From assembly GCF_016920785.2 (NCBI RefSeq), contig NW_024609857.1, forward strand, positions 133,107,094 through 133,171,093: a stretch of 64,000 bases of DNA, written 5' to 3'. The position numbers and the translations under genes are program-made. The DNA is from Ixodes scapularis. Lineage: Eukaryota > Arthropoda > Arachnida > Ixodida > Ixodidae. Shown piece by piece: positions 44,780-56,539 of the stretch. The first letter of the stretch is position 1. Every line of letters starts with the position of its first letter. The notes beneath the pieces were generated by a model. It had not been told where the DNA came from and ran no database searches. It saw nothing but the letters and a program-made list of their open reading frames with translations.

Positions 44780-45690
44780 CGGAATGAACGGTAAATAGAG
44801 CGTGCTGCTATGATGACGAAGTGACTCAAACCACCACATCACATTCCCACACACTACGGTGCGCAGAACTGGCGATCTCCTGCGCCCAGGTTCAGCTTGG
44901 GGAAACAGGGGAAAAATTTTAATCAGTGCGCATATCAAAAGTCAGATTTGGGGGGCTGGGGTAGAGGGGAAGGGGGGAGGAGGCTTGCCCGCCAAACCAA
45001 CAACAGGCATCTGGCGCGCCTCAGAGGAGGTCTGAGGATTAATTTCGACCACATGGGGATCTTTTGATGTACAACCGCAGGCTCGGTTACACGGCGCCTT
45101 CTCTGCAATAAGCCTCCATCAAATTGCGGGCACCTCGACCCCGGGATTCAGATCTGCTACCTGGGGAACCGTAGGGCGGCGTTTCGCTTGGAGCCACTGA
45201 GGCTGGTAGTAATCATATCAAGAATCGCAGTAATTTCTCAAATTGCGTACATTACTCGAGCTTCTAGTGACGACTGGCTTTAACATTTTGAATAATGGTA
45301 CGTAACCACAACTGCCATACCTTACTCATCTGAGCCACAGTATTCTATAAATAGAAAATGCTTTATTTGCTATATGACACGCAGCTTTTAATAAAAAGAC
45401 AATTGTTTTGGATATACCGCTACCTACCGTCACGTTATCATTCTAGCTGAAACCTGCCGTATTCAATAAACAAACACTTGAAATGCCTTTTATGTGACTC
45501 CCACACGTTTTTCTTAAAGGCCTTTGTGATTTTAAAGCAATCACGCCCTCTACATTACATATTACATGGGCTGGAGCCAAAATATGCCCACTAAAACACA
45601 ACATGTTTTTTTTTTTTATGGAGAATTCAAATTGTATTACATTTCTTTTTAATAAATGACATTTTATATCGCCACGGTTAATGAAAGTAT
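44780..45690. other. Gap: expected downstream lipocalin exons not found
   Basis: Exon 4 and later of lipocalin gene 2 should lie here or further left on the minus strand. None could be recognised. G-rich tract at 44,940-44,990. Confidence 0.3.
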
Positions 45691-45696
45691 ACTTAC

Positions 45697-47651
45697 GGCC
45701 CTCGGGTAAATAGTTTAACCTATTCTTGGATGTATACCCTTCAGTTGACTCAAACGTGATCAACGCGTTCCTGTGGACCAAGGCAGATTGATTATAGTAT
45801 TAATATTAAGGCGAAAGCCTCATATGTCTCATCGTTCAGTCGATCGTCAAAGTCTGTATGCGAACACACGTAGGCGACACGAAAGGTACGATAACATTTA
45901 TGTGACATCTCCGAAATTTATTATTCTTCCGAAAAAACTTTCCGCTCTAGTCTGTCGGCTGGCGTCGAACCAACGAACTTTCGTTCACTAGTCCGTCATG
46001 TTTCCCCTCATCCGAATGCATTAAAGACAAGCATATTATTCACGGATGTTGTCGCCGCGGTACCCCACCACCACGGCGAGAGGGAGCGGGGGGGGGGGGG
46101 GAGGGGGGGGGGGGGGGTTACCGCGTCGTCACGCCCGTAGATCATGTCTGTCTTTGATGCATCGGCTTTTGTGCTCTCGCCTTCAAGTTGTTTTAGGAAT
46201 GACATAAGAGACCCGGTGAATTTTTGACACAAAAGCAGTTTCAAGCAACGCCATTGAAGTTTTTAGTAAGAACCAAATAGCTACACAATAAGAATATAGA
46301 TATATCAGCGATATATCTTCATTCAGTGAATAACATATTACATAGAGTACCTCGAAAATGAAAGACCACCTCAAATCTCAGGTTTGCAACTCTAACAAAA
46401 TTATTTGGTACAAGACCATGCAACTGTTATTGCAATTAGACAACCAGTGCTAAGTGTAGATAATCTTTTTTTTAAAGTATGCTCTGGGGTAACTGGATCT
46501 CCTATCTAGGGAGAGTTTGATATCTTGCATTCTTACCTTCCAGTTTTAATTGCTTCAACGAGCGAATGAGACATGGCTATCCCAATGCATTACCTGTTAC
46601 CCGACGTATTTAACTATAATGTACTACCTAAATGTTGCGGATGCATAGCCAAACTACAAGATAAAAAGAGTACCTTATTTGCTGAAAATAAGTCTCAATA
46701 CTCTTTTGAATTAATTTAGGTTTGTAGCACTTCTTCATTTGTGTAAATTTTTTTCGTTAACAAGAGCAAAATTACTGTTTAGAAGAAATTAATTGTGCAA
46801 TAATCTATTTAAATAAATGTATGCGTTATTTAGTTAGCTGAACCTGATCTTCGGTCAAAATATACATTATGTGAGTTACGTAATAGACTGTTTTTTTCAG
46901 CGTTATATATTCTGTAAAAAATCAATTAAACTTGATGGAATCATAACTAGCTTCAAACAGCTTGCAGCAACCAAAATGCGTCTGAAGTTTCACTCACGCC
47001 GACTGTGTTCCGTCGCCATACTCAACCATTGTCGGATATCCACCGTCCTCTTCAGGTGCCACCTGGGAAAATCCTAGGCATTTAGAAGTTCCGAATGCTG
47101 GGTCTTCCTCGTAGTTCCTGTACACCATGTACCAGGCCTCGGTGAGTGGGAACACCTGCAGGTATTTATTGCAGAAAATTGAATGCATATTTGGGAAATC
47201 ATCTGACATATTTTGGTAAAGGCATGTTAAAATTCCCTTTTCATTTTAACTAAGATGGAACACGTTCACATGTCATTTCTAACGCAATCCTCATCACGTT
47301 TTTTCTTATTTTTTGAACTTGAAATTCAACATGACCTCAGTGTAACCAGGTTTGGGCATCCAAAGATTTGTCTTTCTGCAAAATATGATTCCGAAGTGAA
47401 ATGACATGAAAATAATACAGATGAAGTTTCTAATATATAAGATACAATCTAGTGCGTGAAATAAATATTATACAAAATATATAATAAATACATTACAAAA
47501 ATATAGTTAATTTCTTAGAATATTGACCACCACATACCCTAGTTATATCCTGGTACATTTCAAGCTCTGGATTAAGCTCGGGGTAATTCGTATTCGCTGA
47601 ACCGCCATGAAGAATCATGAGAGTGGCAAAAGTAAAGACGCCCTTCGACAT
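45697..47651 (-). CDS. Tick salivary lipocalin-like gene 2, exons 1-3 (partial)
   Basis: Exon 1: 47,651 down to 47,538 (114 bases, 38 codons), MSKGVFTFATLMILHGGSA signal peptide then NYPELNPELEMYQDITR, donor GTATGT. Exon 2: 47,155 down to 46,998 (158 bases), VFPLTEAWYMVYRNYEEDPA then FGTSKCLGF and a tail ending phase 2, donor GTGAGT. Exon 3: 45,770 down to 45,697 (74 bases), NALITFESTEGYTSKNRLNY, phase 1, donor GTAAGT. An in-frame TGA upstream of the ATG supports the start. Tick lipocalins are secreted saliva proteins that bind small host mediators; the ligand is not predictable. Exon sizes 1 and 2 equal those of gene 1, so they are duplicates. Later exons, with most of the disulfide cysteines, were not found. 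Confidence 0.8.
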
Positions 47652-47702
47652 AGTTTTAGTGATTACTAGTCAACGTGTTAGAACGCCAATACCTACACAA
47701 AC

Positions 47703-47730
47703 TAAATGCAGGCTTGAGCGAGGTTTTATA
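47703..47730 (-). promoter_or_regulatory. TATA-box promoter of lipocalin gene 2
   Basis: On the minus strand TATAAAA (47,730-47,724) lies 27 bases before an initiator-like TTTAGTTT (A at 47,703), and the ATG is about 50 bases further. Position and spacing fit a normal TATA promoter. Confidence 0.5.
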
Positions 47731-47759
47731 ACTGATCTCGACCGAGAACATGTGCTCTA

Positions 47760-48125
47760 ATTTGTGCTTGGCATGCCATTTGCATTTTTTTAACTTGTGG
47801 TGTATGCCTCATCGTAATGTAAGCAACCCTTGGACAAATGGCAGGAACCACAGAAATGACGTATGTTTGCCGTTTGCGTTTATCAAAAAAGAAAGCGGTA
47901 TTATACCTGACTCATTAGGAAAACCACATAAGCAAAACACGTTTTTAAGACTCAACTTTCGCTCACTGGAGATTTTCATTAGAATAAACGGTGGAAATTA
48001 TACGCCACTTTGTGGAAATTATACGCCACATTGTGACGCTAATGATTACATATCACAGCATGTCATAAATGTTTTTTTGATGGGCACATGATCATCATAA
48101 ACACGCTTGCTTCATGACTTCTTTA
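47760..48125. other. Gap: upstream flank of lipocalin gene 2
   Basis: No exon recognised. AAATTATACGCCACTTTGTG and its near copy AAATTATACGCCACATTGTG are a short direct repeat at 47,996-48,035. Confidence 0.35.
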
Positions 48126-48358
48126 AACCTCTTATATATTTCATTTTATTTCGTTTGTTTTCACATTAAGGTCCCCGTTAGGACATTACATAAGGGGGTA
48201 TAAATGCATGTCATATAAATCAAGACAAAAAAAACGTAAATACCACGGGCTAGCGCCTTAATAATGCAAAATGAAAACTAAAAACCAATAAAAATAAACA
48301 TTATCTCTTAAGCTTGATAGAAATAATTCTGGGTCTACATTGGTGACGATAGAGGATG

Positions 48359-48610
48359 CTAGGCTGTTGCTGTGGTAGAGGGCTTGATTATGTAGAGACT
48401 GATTGAATGCAATTGTGGACGCGGAAATACATTTGATTGTGCATTAGTTTTAAGACGAGAATATGTTCTGTCAAGCGGTGATAGCAAAGCGTTCATGAAA
48501 TCGGCGCAATGATAGTAGACTTTATTAAGAAGGGACACTGAAGTCGATACTGATACCGTCCTTTTGTGGTGACAACTCCATCTAGACGCTCTAAGCATCC
48601 CAGGGAACAC
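48359..48610 (-). pseudogene. LINE C-terminal tail
   Basis: Reads LLNKVYYHCADFMNALLSPL, RLKTNAQSNVFPR and FLSSLRDN further on, matching the post-RT tail of CR1/Jockey proteins (L.K..Y......L..PL...SR..N). The piece before it (48,620-48,900) does not resemble a LINE and may be an insertion. Confidence 0.45.
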
Positions 48611-48929
48611 GAAATAACAATCTTACGCAGCTTGGTTTCTTGTTAAAAGCATGTTCAAAATCGCGACACGCCCTTTTTGGGAAGAATTTTCTTCCGAATG
48701 AAGTGGTCGACGAAGGGTGCTTGCCAGCGAGTTGCAAGCGTCGCGATGGCTTCGCCCGCGGAGAAAAAGAGGAGTCTTATCCGAATGCGTACCTATCAGA
48801 CTCTCTTCGAAACAAGTTATAATAAAGTCATTCGGAAACTGCAGGTATTGTAGGGCTTTCATTGGTCCATAGATTGCAGTCAGCGGGAAAAAAGAGTCCA
48901 CATGTTGGTTTATTGCCCTGAGATGATAG

Positions 48930-49850
48930 ACGGTGTCGAAATGTAGGACTTGGGATATGTAAGACTAACACATTTTAAACAATACGAGATAAAAAAACGA
49001 CATTTTTTTTCAGAACTGACTTCAGTGCAACTTTAAGTGAGTCATGATGTGCGAGTAAACTATGTGCTCTAGCAGTTTGAATAAGACAGGTGTTAAGTAT
49101 ACCGGGCGATATTTAGAGACACTAGTGCGAATTCTCTGTTTAAAATCTGTAAAAACCTTGCTAATTTTTCATTCTGAAGGAACGCGGCTTTCGAATGAGG
49201 ATTGACTATGAATCAGTGACAAAAATTTACTCAAAATAATGCTGGTGTTTTATTTAGAATTTGAGAATTTATATTTCTAGGACCAGTGGACGATGTGAGT
49301 TTTAATTCGTATATTAGGTTTACGATACCGGCAGTGTCTATACTGATAGGGCGCATTCGCTCGTAGAGCTTTTTGGGGAAAATAGGGACATGACTAAGCG
49401 CTCTACGTTGAAAATTGAGTAAAATAGACGTTCAGTACATCAGCGTAGTCGCTCTCAGGGATCAGGTCGACATTTTTATGGGTAAGATGTACGATAGGGT
49501 TATTTGTTTTTGGTGATATTCAATTCCGGAACTTTTTGCGTTAGCCCACAGGATGGTTGGTAAGTCATGGTAGAAATTTTATTTTTGGGCAGCTTCAGGC
49601 ACCTGGTGTACTAATTGTAAAACTTCCAAACTTCGGTCGTGTCGACACGTTTGGCCTTCGCTAAGTGTCTGTTTTTGTATTTTGCAAGGAAAGCACACTT
49701 TTGGTAAACCATGGGTTAGTCAAATCACTACGAATACGGAGTAGAGGAACACATTTTTTCGCAAGTTCATTCACGTTTGTTTTAAATAGCATCAAGTTCT
49801 CCTATACTGATTTAAGCTAAAACTTATCTACGTATGAATAAAAAAAACGT
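48930..49850 (-). pseudogene. Second LINE fragment: linker and RT start
   Basis: Fragments LRIRSDLTNPWFTKSV, TNNPIVHLTHKNVDLIPES, DYADVLNVYFTQFST, ESRVPSEWKISKVF and PVYLTPVLFKLLEHIVYSHI follow the endonuclease-RT linker and the first RT blocks (VP..WK...V...; YRP..L......LE.I). Because the same blocks already occur at 50.5-50.8 kb, this is a second copy or a duplication. Confidence 0.5.
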
Positions 49851-49929
49851 TGTTAACACGCGTTTTGTTACTTCCTAATGTGCCTTATTATAAACACGAA
49901 TGATTTCACAAATAGGATGACCTACGAGA

Positions 49930-50775
49930 TCGTAGGTCATTCTATTTAATAGAAGTGAAGGAACTCGAATCATTAGTTTCTCTATAAATAATGCAGTCGT
50001 CTGCAAATAGGATTAGATTTGATTGTGTTGAATCAATATTATCATTTACAAGAAGAGCAAAGGTCTCAGAACAGAAACTTGGGGGATACCAGATGTAACA
50101 CCAAGGTAACCGGACTTCTCATTCAGCACAACGCACTGCTTTCGTTCTCTCAAGGAGTCCTGGAGCCAACCTAGAACGTTATTATCAATAGCAGGTAAGG
50201 TAACTTTGTAAATTATCAATTCATGGTTTTCGAGATCAAAGTTTTTTGTTTTTTTTTTTAAATCAAAAAGCAGTCGACTTCATTTCGAGTATCCGTGACG
50301 CCCGCCAAAAAGTGAAAAACGTCAACAAGCACAGTGGCAGAGGATGCTCCAGATCAAAACCTATGATGCTCTTGGATAAGGAAATCATCAATTTTCAAGT
50401 GCGCAATAAGACTGCTATAAATCACGTGCTTCATAAGTTTGCAGCATACGCAAGTTAGAGAGATAGGCCGGTAATTTTCCACTCAGTTCTTGGATCCTGA
50501 TTATTGTATTGGTACCTCATTTGCGATTTTCTAGTCTGCTGGAGGTTTTTGATTCCTTAATGATTTGTGGTAAAGCACACATAAATAGTTTGCCATCTTC
50601 TCAGAACAATTCTTGAATATAAGTAGCAACATATTATCAGACACAGATGATTTATTTACATCGAGATCTCTTAGTAAAAAAGTTATGCCGTTGTACGTAA
50701 TCTCTACGGGTGACATCGCATGTTCCATTACAGAACGTACAGTAGGGTAACAAATCGTTGTAGTACCCTTCAAAA
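49930..50775 (-). pseudogene. LINE reverse transcriptase remnant
   Basis: Reads LLRDLDVNKSSVSDNM, NYRPISLTCVCCKLMKHVIY, QEHHRF, GVTSGIPQVSVLRPLLFLV and LFADDCIIYRE (catalytic Asp pair kept, about 49,985-50,015). Motif A is not recognisable (replaced by a decayed segment with an A run). Several stops and frameshifts. Confidence 0.6.
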
Positions 50776-50899
50776 AAAAAACAAATTCAAAGTAATTATT
50801 TAGACACGTTACTTTGTTTTCTCGTCCACTATCAGCTGCTCGTTTAATAGAAGTGAAGGAACAGACGTATCGTACTTCTTATTTACCTCAAATGCCTTC

Positions 50900-51455
50900 C
50901 AAATCTTTTTAGGGTGCATTTTTGGTTGTTCACCTTAGTTTTCGTAGCACTTTTTTTTATCCCTGAAGTGCCGTTTTAAAAAGGGTGTCACCTTGTTCTA
51001 ACTTGACCTGTTGGCTTCTACCTCGTTATCTCTGAATCGTAGATAAGCTCTTCGTTTTCGCTCATTTATCTGCTTTACCTCTTCCGTCATCAAAGGTTAG
51101 TCTTTAGTTTTAGAAGATTGTATTATCGAGGGAACGTATTGTCAACAAGCTCGTGAACTTTGAGCCTAAAAATGTTCCAGAGTTTATCAATGCCAATATC
51201 ATGTGCTTGTTTTAAGAAATATGGTAGGAAAAAAAAACTTAATTTTTTATTGAATCATAGTTACTATCGTCATAATAACACACTCTCCTTTCTTGACACT
51301 TCCCCTTATGTAACGTTAGGTGAGGTAGCGCTGCTGCTACTACCCTATGATCTGAAATCCAAGGCATTACACAAACATTGTCAATCGCACCCGGCAAATT
51401 GCAAATTAGAAGACCTAAAATATTTAAAAGTCGTGTTTGTTGTGTTACTTTTTGT
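50900..51455 (-). pseudogene. LINE endonuclease C-terminal part
   Basis: Fragments around ISDHRVV and a following basic segment (KFRKR..RRAY-like) fit the end of the endonuclease (SDH is the last catalytic block) and the linker. It is the continuation of 53,690-53,236 after removing the Mutator-like insertion. Confidence 0.4.
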
Positions 51456-51479
51456 GTGAAGGTGGGGTGAGACTTCGTT

Positions 51480-53220
51480 TGGTCAAAAATCCTGTTTTTG
51501 AATTTTGCTTTTTTTGATAGCCTGTTTCCTTACTGTTCAAACCATATATAACATGTGGGGATTAGTAATGCGGAAAATGCTTCTTGATGCCTTCTTTCAT
51601 GTTCTGTGTAAGCAAAAAAGTGGACGTGATCTCACGAAAACTCCACAAATGTTTCATTTCACACCGAAAATCTCGTTTTGTGTGTACAAACGTTTCGGTT
51701 TGGGTTTCACGGTTTTTTCTTATAAGTAGTACATTTTCCAGTGACTAGGGGTTTCTTTGTAGCGCGTTTGAACGAAATTGGTGATAGACACGTTCAAGCG
51801 TTTAGTCCGAGCTTCGAAGCGTGTTTGATGCTACTGTGAACATTGTACTGCTGTGTTTTCTTTGATATTACGAATGGGAAGATTGCAACGATTGACAGCA
51901 AAGAGGAAATTTCATGTGAATCGCTACGGATAGTCACGATCGTCGGAGAGACCTGCAAAGATGGTACGGCCACAGGCATGTGCTTCATCTTCGAAAATAG
52001 ACTTGAATCGTTCGTTTGAAGCAACTACTGACAATGACAGTGTGCTTGAATACCGCCTTATCGACGTCAGTATCTAATTGTTTTTTTTGTTTTTTTTTAA
52101 AGAACATGTGGTTTGTGCGCACTGTGATAACCACGCTTCATTGTGCATCAGCGGACTGGTGGAGTGGAAGGTCTCATGGCACAACACAAAACGCTAACGA
52201 GCCACTCAATCAAATTATCTGGGCCAGATGCCCGAAAACCACAATCGGTAGCTTTAAGGCTGTTCAGACAGTTGTTGATGACGCCATCCCCGGCTACATT
52301 GATGGATATGTGTCACGAATCAAAGTGTTGAAGCAATTAGGTGCCACCCCTGGTCCCCAGTGTGTATCTACACTGACATCAATAGACTCGAAAGGGATCC
52401 GGAAAAGCGAACTCCAAGCTTACAGATGAAGCCAAACAGAACAGGAAAGACAAAAGAAACAAAAGAAAGGCTATAGTGAAGCTGCACAAAAAAAAAGACT
52501 GCAATCCTAGAACGTTTTGATGATATTTTTTCTTTCTATTTTCTTTAAGTGTTTTTTCTTCAGAACATAAATATTTGTCATTCATGTACCTTTTTTACAA
52601 AAACTATGTAGTCTACTTCAATGATTTTTTTTTAGGATGGCTATGTTCACATCTTGAGTTTCGCTGGAACTAGAGTCAATGGTTGATTTTGATTTGTGTT
52701 TTTTTTATTAAACAAAAAGCGCTGGAAGGTGGCGATTTTATTTTACCAAGTATGAAAAAAAAAATTCTTTCTCCTCATCTTTTAACGAAAACAATAACTT
52801 CTAGTTCCAGGAACGTAGGAGTACCGTAACTTTGGGCCTACCAAATTTGAAAAATCTTCGATAAGTAATTATCTTGAAAAAGGTAGAAATGTAAAAAAAT
52901 AATAAAATAAAAAACAACAATTCAACAAGTCAAACAACAAGTTTTTGAGACGTTCTCTGTGTCTGTTCCTTCTACTGAAAGTTCTTCCGATTTCTTCCAC
53001 CGCAGTCTCAGGTGTAATACGACATGATTAACAATTCAATTTTTTTATTTCTTTTATTCATTGAAATTTTATCCAGGGAATGTGTAGTAATTTTCATGAA
53101 CTTTGCTTGTTTTACTTCAATTTTATAAGTCATTTTGTAAGTATCACTTCCAAACTCTCACCCCACGGACATTTCTAAAATGGCATCAAATTTAGTATGA
53201 AGTGAGTTTTCCGAGCCATG
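51480..53220 (+). mobile_element. Mutator-like DNA transposon remnant within the LINE
   Basis: This region separates two parts of a LINE endonuclease. On the plus strand it holds a recognisable transposase C-terminus at 52,150-52,430. Terminal inverted repeats were not found; a Penelope-end-like stretch (GAGACGTTCTCTGTGTCTG) at 52,947 suggests part of the interval is a second insertion. Boundaries are therefore approximate. Confidence 0.4.
52150..52430 (+). pseudogene. Mutator-like transposase C-terminal fragment
   Basis: The frame reads HGTTQNANEPLNQIIWARCP then KTTIGSFKAVQTVVDDAI, KVLKQLGATPGPQCVST and DSKGIRKSELQAYR before a stop. This fits the C-terminal block (TQNANESLN..IW...PK......V..A...A......G......L..LG...G........D..R...) of the Mutator-like transposase family found in many arthropods. 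The catalytic domain is not preserved upstream in this frame. Confidence 0.55.
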
Positions 53221-53235
53221 GGCTTTGCCATTCTC

Positions 53236-53690
53236 TCACACCAAATTTGAAAAATTAAAATCTCTCCCCCCCCCCCCCAAAGAAAAAAGAACATATTCCT
53301 TAGAGGCCTTAGGAATTATATCTGTTAGATCTAAAGTTTCGCTGGCGTCGTTCTGGGGATGATAAAAAACACCTGCTGAAATATGTTTACGATTAACCGA
53401 CATTTGGCACCACAATGTTTCTACGTTAACATCAGAATGAGTATTGGCGTGGTAGGAATATTCTTGTCCACAAGAATAAAAACACATCCACCATGTAGGT
53501 CACTATCTTCAATGTATACTGCATAATTATATGGAAACACTTCGCTTGAAACCATATTGGCATCCAACCAAGATTTTGTAGCTAAGACAAACACAGGTTT
53601 AACTGTCTGAAGTAAGCGCATGAATTCATCCATCTTATTTTTAAAACTGCGGCAATTTATAGCCATTACTGTTCCAACGTCCAGGTGTTC
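53236..53690 (-). pseudogene. LINE endonuclease, N-terminal part
   Basis: Reads MAINCRSFKNKMDEFMRLLQ, VLATKSWLDANMVSSEVFPY (normally LTETWL), DLHGGCVFILVDKNI, then after a frameshift LWCQMSVNRKHISAGVFYHP and FSLGGGGRDFNFSNLV (GDFNF block disrupted by a G run). It is the endonuclease that nicks the target; catalytic Glu is changed to Lys in TKSW. It directly follows ORF1 on the minus strand. Confidence 0.65.
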
Positions 53691-53699
53691 GTTAGCAGT

Positions 53700-54654
53700 G
53701 ATATTTTATTCCGTTTTGATCTGCCATTTGAACCGGAACAGCCGAAATGCACAGCGTGATTTGCAAAGTCATTCTGTATGGTACCATATTCTACGGATGA
53801 TAATGTACTTGATGCTAAGTGAATTACTATGGGTTTTCTTGATTGTTATTTGGCGACCTCATAGACATTTTCAATCTCAAGGTTAAACATAAAGCATATG
53901 CCATGAATATACACTCAGTTCATCCGCATCTTGAATCGACAGTCCTGGTTTTTCGCGGATTCAACCAGCTTAATCTTGCCAACTGAACGGGCTTAGGAAA
54001 ATCTTCACTAACGGCGAATCCGCTATCCTTATATTTATAACCGGAAACCAGTACTGAGTCTTTATGCTTCAAAAAGCAAATCTCCACTATAATCGGCCTT
54101 TTCTTATTTTCATTCTACGCGCCAATTCCACGCGCCCCATCAACGGTTTGGGGATCTAGATCTATTTCCGTTTTGTCGGCTAACAGTTTCACGATAAGAG
54201 ATTCTGATTCCGCCACGTTTCTTTATCTTTATCTTTCAGTCCGAAAAATACGAGGTTTGATCTGCTTGAGCGGCTTTCGACATCATTACAGCACGTTTTT
54301 AGAACAGAGTTTGGCGTGCGCAGCTTCCAACTTAGAATCGATGTTTTGCGTAAGTAGCGGATGAGCCCTAGAGACAGCGAGTTCTTTTTCGAGCGTGCAG
54401 ACACGTTCTGTCAACTCTGATCAATCTTTTTTGGCATTTGTACGCTCCTCGGAAAGTTTGCTCACTTTATGTCTCAGCGCCTTATAACTTGTCTCCAACT
54501 ATTGAACAGTAAGTTGAAGGGCGATTACTAACACATTCAATTCCGCATTAGTTGGGCCGGGGTTTTCTTCGACATTACCGCCAAGCATTAATAGGTCTAG
54601 AAAACACTTCAAAGCTATTTTCCCCACACGGCAGCACTGCCAAAAACAAATCAT
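53700..54654 (-). pseudogene. LINE ORF1 with N-terminal 2A-like motif
   Basis: The minus-strand ATG at 54,654 opens a frame that within 34 codons reaches LLMLGGNVEENPGP (54,594-54,553), a 2A-like peptide (consensus D[VI]ExNPGP). A coiled-coil region follows (KALRHKVSKLSEERTNAKKD and LTERVCTLEKELAV), interrupted by TAG and TGA codons, then RSSRSNLVFFGLKDKDKETW and KKRPIIVEICF, KDSGFAVSEDFPKPVQLAR, the RNA-binding RRM-like core of CR1-type ORF1 proteins. 2A motifs cause ribosome skipping in some LINEs; here the frame is broken so it is a fossil. Confidence 0.7.
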
Positions 54655-55400
54655 CGTTTTTACAGACTAACATTCAACCGTACCAACCTGTAAAGAAGGT
54701 GGAGGGGCAGGTAAGGTGACGTTATGGAGGCAGTGCAGCCGCGCCCATATGTCCAGTGGAGCGGTGTCGCCTGTTTTGTAGGTCGAAGCTCAGTTGATGT
54801 TAATGTTCTTCGCGCTTCGTTACGACCCAGCTTGAGGATTTGAATACTCGTCCAGACCATGTCCTCTTCGCCAAAGCCCGCGTCCGCAAACTATGATCCG
54901 CGATAGTGGCCTGAGCTTGGTGTTTTCTTGCTTGCTGTGATGACGTACGGGGAACACGATGGTTCCGGCAATTCAGCAGGCAGCGTCAGCAACAGCAACA
55001 GCTCTATAACAAAGTGGAGCGGCAGTTTAGATGACCTCATGGTGGCAGTGCAGCCGTGCCCACGAGGTTGAGGTAACCAATCTGAATGAGCAAGCGAATT
55101 TCCATCATGCGTCCCACGGCGGCGTAGTTTCCCAACTGACCCGACTGTTGAAGATGCTTAAGTAGACACTCTTCCGTCGACGTCCCTGGTTGCCGGCCGA
55201 GATTGGTGAAAGTTTGCAGACGTGGCACGGCGACTGAAACCGGCATAGATGTGCAATTTTGCTTCGCACACAGAACAGCATCATCACCGGGACCATAGGC
55301 ATCGAACGCGCAATCCACGGATGTCTTCGATGAGATGATTAAAGGAAACAGCAGCACCTGATTGGACAAGCTAATTTGTGTCATGGTTTTGGCAGCGGTG
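54655..55400 (-). other. Probable LINE 5' untranslated region
   Basis: GC-richer sequence directly upstream of ORF1. GGCAGTGCAGCCGCGCCCA (54,730) and GGCAGTGCAGCCGTGCCCA (55,045) are a direct repeat, as in 5' UTRs made of monomers, but the rest of the intervals is not clearly similar. A 115-codon minus-strand frame (55,384-55,037) is unrecognised. Confidence 0.35.
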
Positions 55401-55404
55401 TCGT

Positions 55405-56280
55405 GTCCAACCTAATATGACAAGCAATAGGTAATGTTGTCTACCGCATGAATGTAACACCATACTTATCCGATGACAGTCTGTTTTTCACTCATAATAG
55501 CTGTCGCAATTTCGCTTAGCATATGATAAAAAATAGGCCACGGTATTCTTTTTTTCCTTGATATTAACTGCCGATATTGTTTTAAGCCAGTCACGGTCCA
55601 GTATCACCAATATTGGTTATGGAGCTTGGAAATCTCGAGCGGTGGGATACCGTATTTAGAGATCAATTTCCAGCTTAGTAATAATTTGCAATTTTTGTCA
55701 ACAAAAGTGTGCATATTTGTATTGGTTCTGATACCTTCGAGCCATGGGAGCATAGTTACCGGTTACTCCTTGTCACCACAATGGAAGGTAACGTGCCAGA
55801 ACCATATTCAACCTGACACTTCGAAAAGGTATTTTTCTTGACATAGCACCCGAATGTATTATAACGAGCGGAAAAAAATGCAGCTTGCAATTAAGTAGAC
55901 GGCGCCCCAACAACATGCATCACATTCAGGGGCCTCTCCTCAAAACCAGAGATCTTCACTCCTATTTCAGCAGTTTGCGGTGCCTGCTTCGAGCTTGACA
56001 GCAATCCGGAATCCACGACGGGTAGCCTTCGCTCAATTCTTTTTATGGGTTTGTGTTTACTTGCTCTGTTCGCTTGTTCGTTTGCACTGTCAGCAACGCT
56101 GCCAACCATAGTAGTCAAAGACTGAGAGGAACATCGGCCGGAATTTGCCTTTATGTATGTCCGGTTTGCTCGGAGTTAAGACGAGCCTGCGTTTCTTCAG
56201 TCGGTTCATCAAGTTCAGAAATGACCCCGTTGTGAAACCCTGGGTGAGCTCCCTTCCGGTATAAACATTGTAAACATTGG
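55405..56280. other. Gap: no gene recognised
   Basis: No exon or known element was seen. The right edge TTTAC (56,281-56,285) is the target duplication of the LTR element that follows. Confidence 0.35.
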
Positions 56281-56285
56281 TTTAC

Positions 56286-56512
56286 TGTTAATGTCCGCTG
56301 AAGTGCATATATCTACAGTCTGGATCGTACCTCCATCTGTTGTTGTGACAGTCAACCACAAACCCTGCGCGTTGCGAAGACGCGCGACAAAAAGACACGA
56401 GGCCCGAGCATCGCGAGACGATCGCACGACACCGCCATGGCAGCTGGGATACGGAACTCATGTTCTCCCTTTACTTTCACTACTAGAAGCGCTAATTAAA
56501 CTACTTGCAAGA
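56286..56512 (+). repeat. 5' LTR of the Mag-type element
   Basis: 227 bases. The segment GACAGTCAACCACAAACCCTG is shared exactly with the 3' LTR over most of its length. The TTAAACTAC stretch near the end precedes the PBS. Confidence 0.8.
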
Positions 56513-56539
56513 TTGGCGACGAGAACCAGGTCCCACCGT

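Larger units (their letters stand above)
48130..55400 (-). mobile_element. Decayed CR1-like LINE(s), minus strand
   Basis: On the minus strand the order is: possible 5' untranslated region (55.4-54.66 kb), ORF1 (54.65-53.7 kb), endonuclease start (53.69-53.24 kb), an interrupting Mutator-like remnant (about 53.2-51.5 kb), endonuclease end and RT (51.45-49.9 kb), then a second fragment starting again in the endonuclease-RT linker (49.85 kb) and running to an RT tail and 3' end (48.13 kb). The 3' end on the minus strand resembles CR1 ends (TACCCCCTTATGTAATGTCC then AATAAAATGAAAT). All reading frames are broken. Confidence 0.6.
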
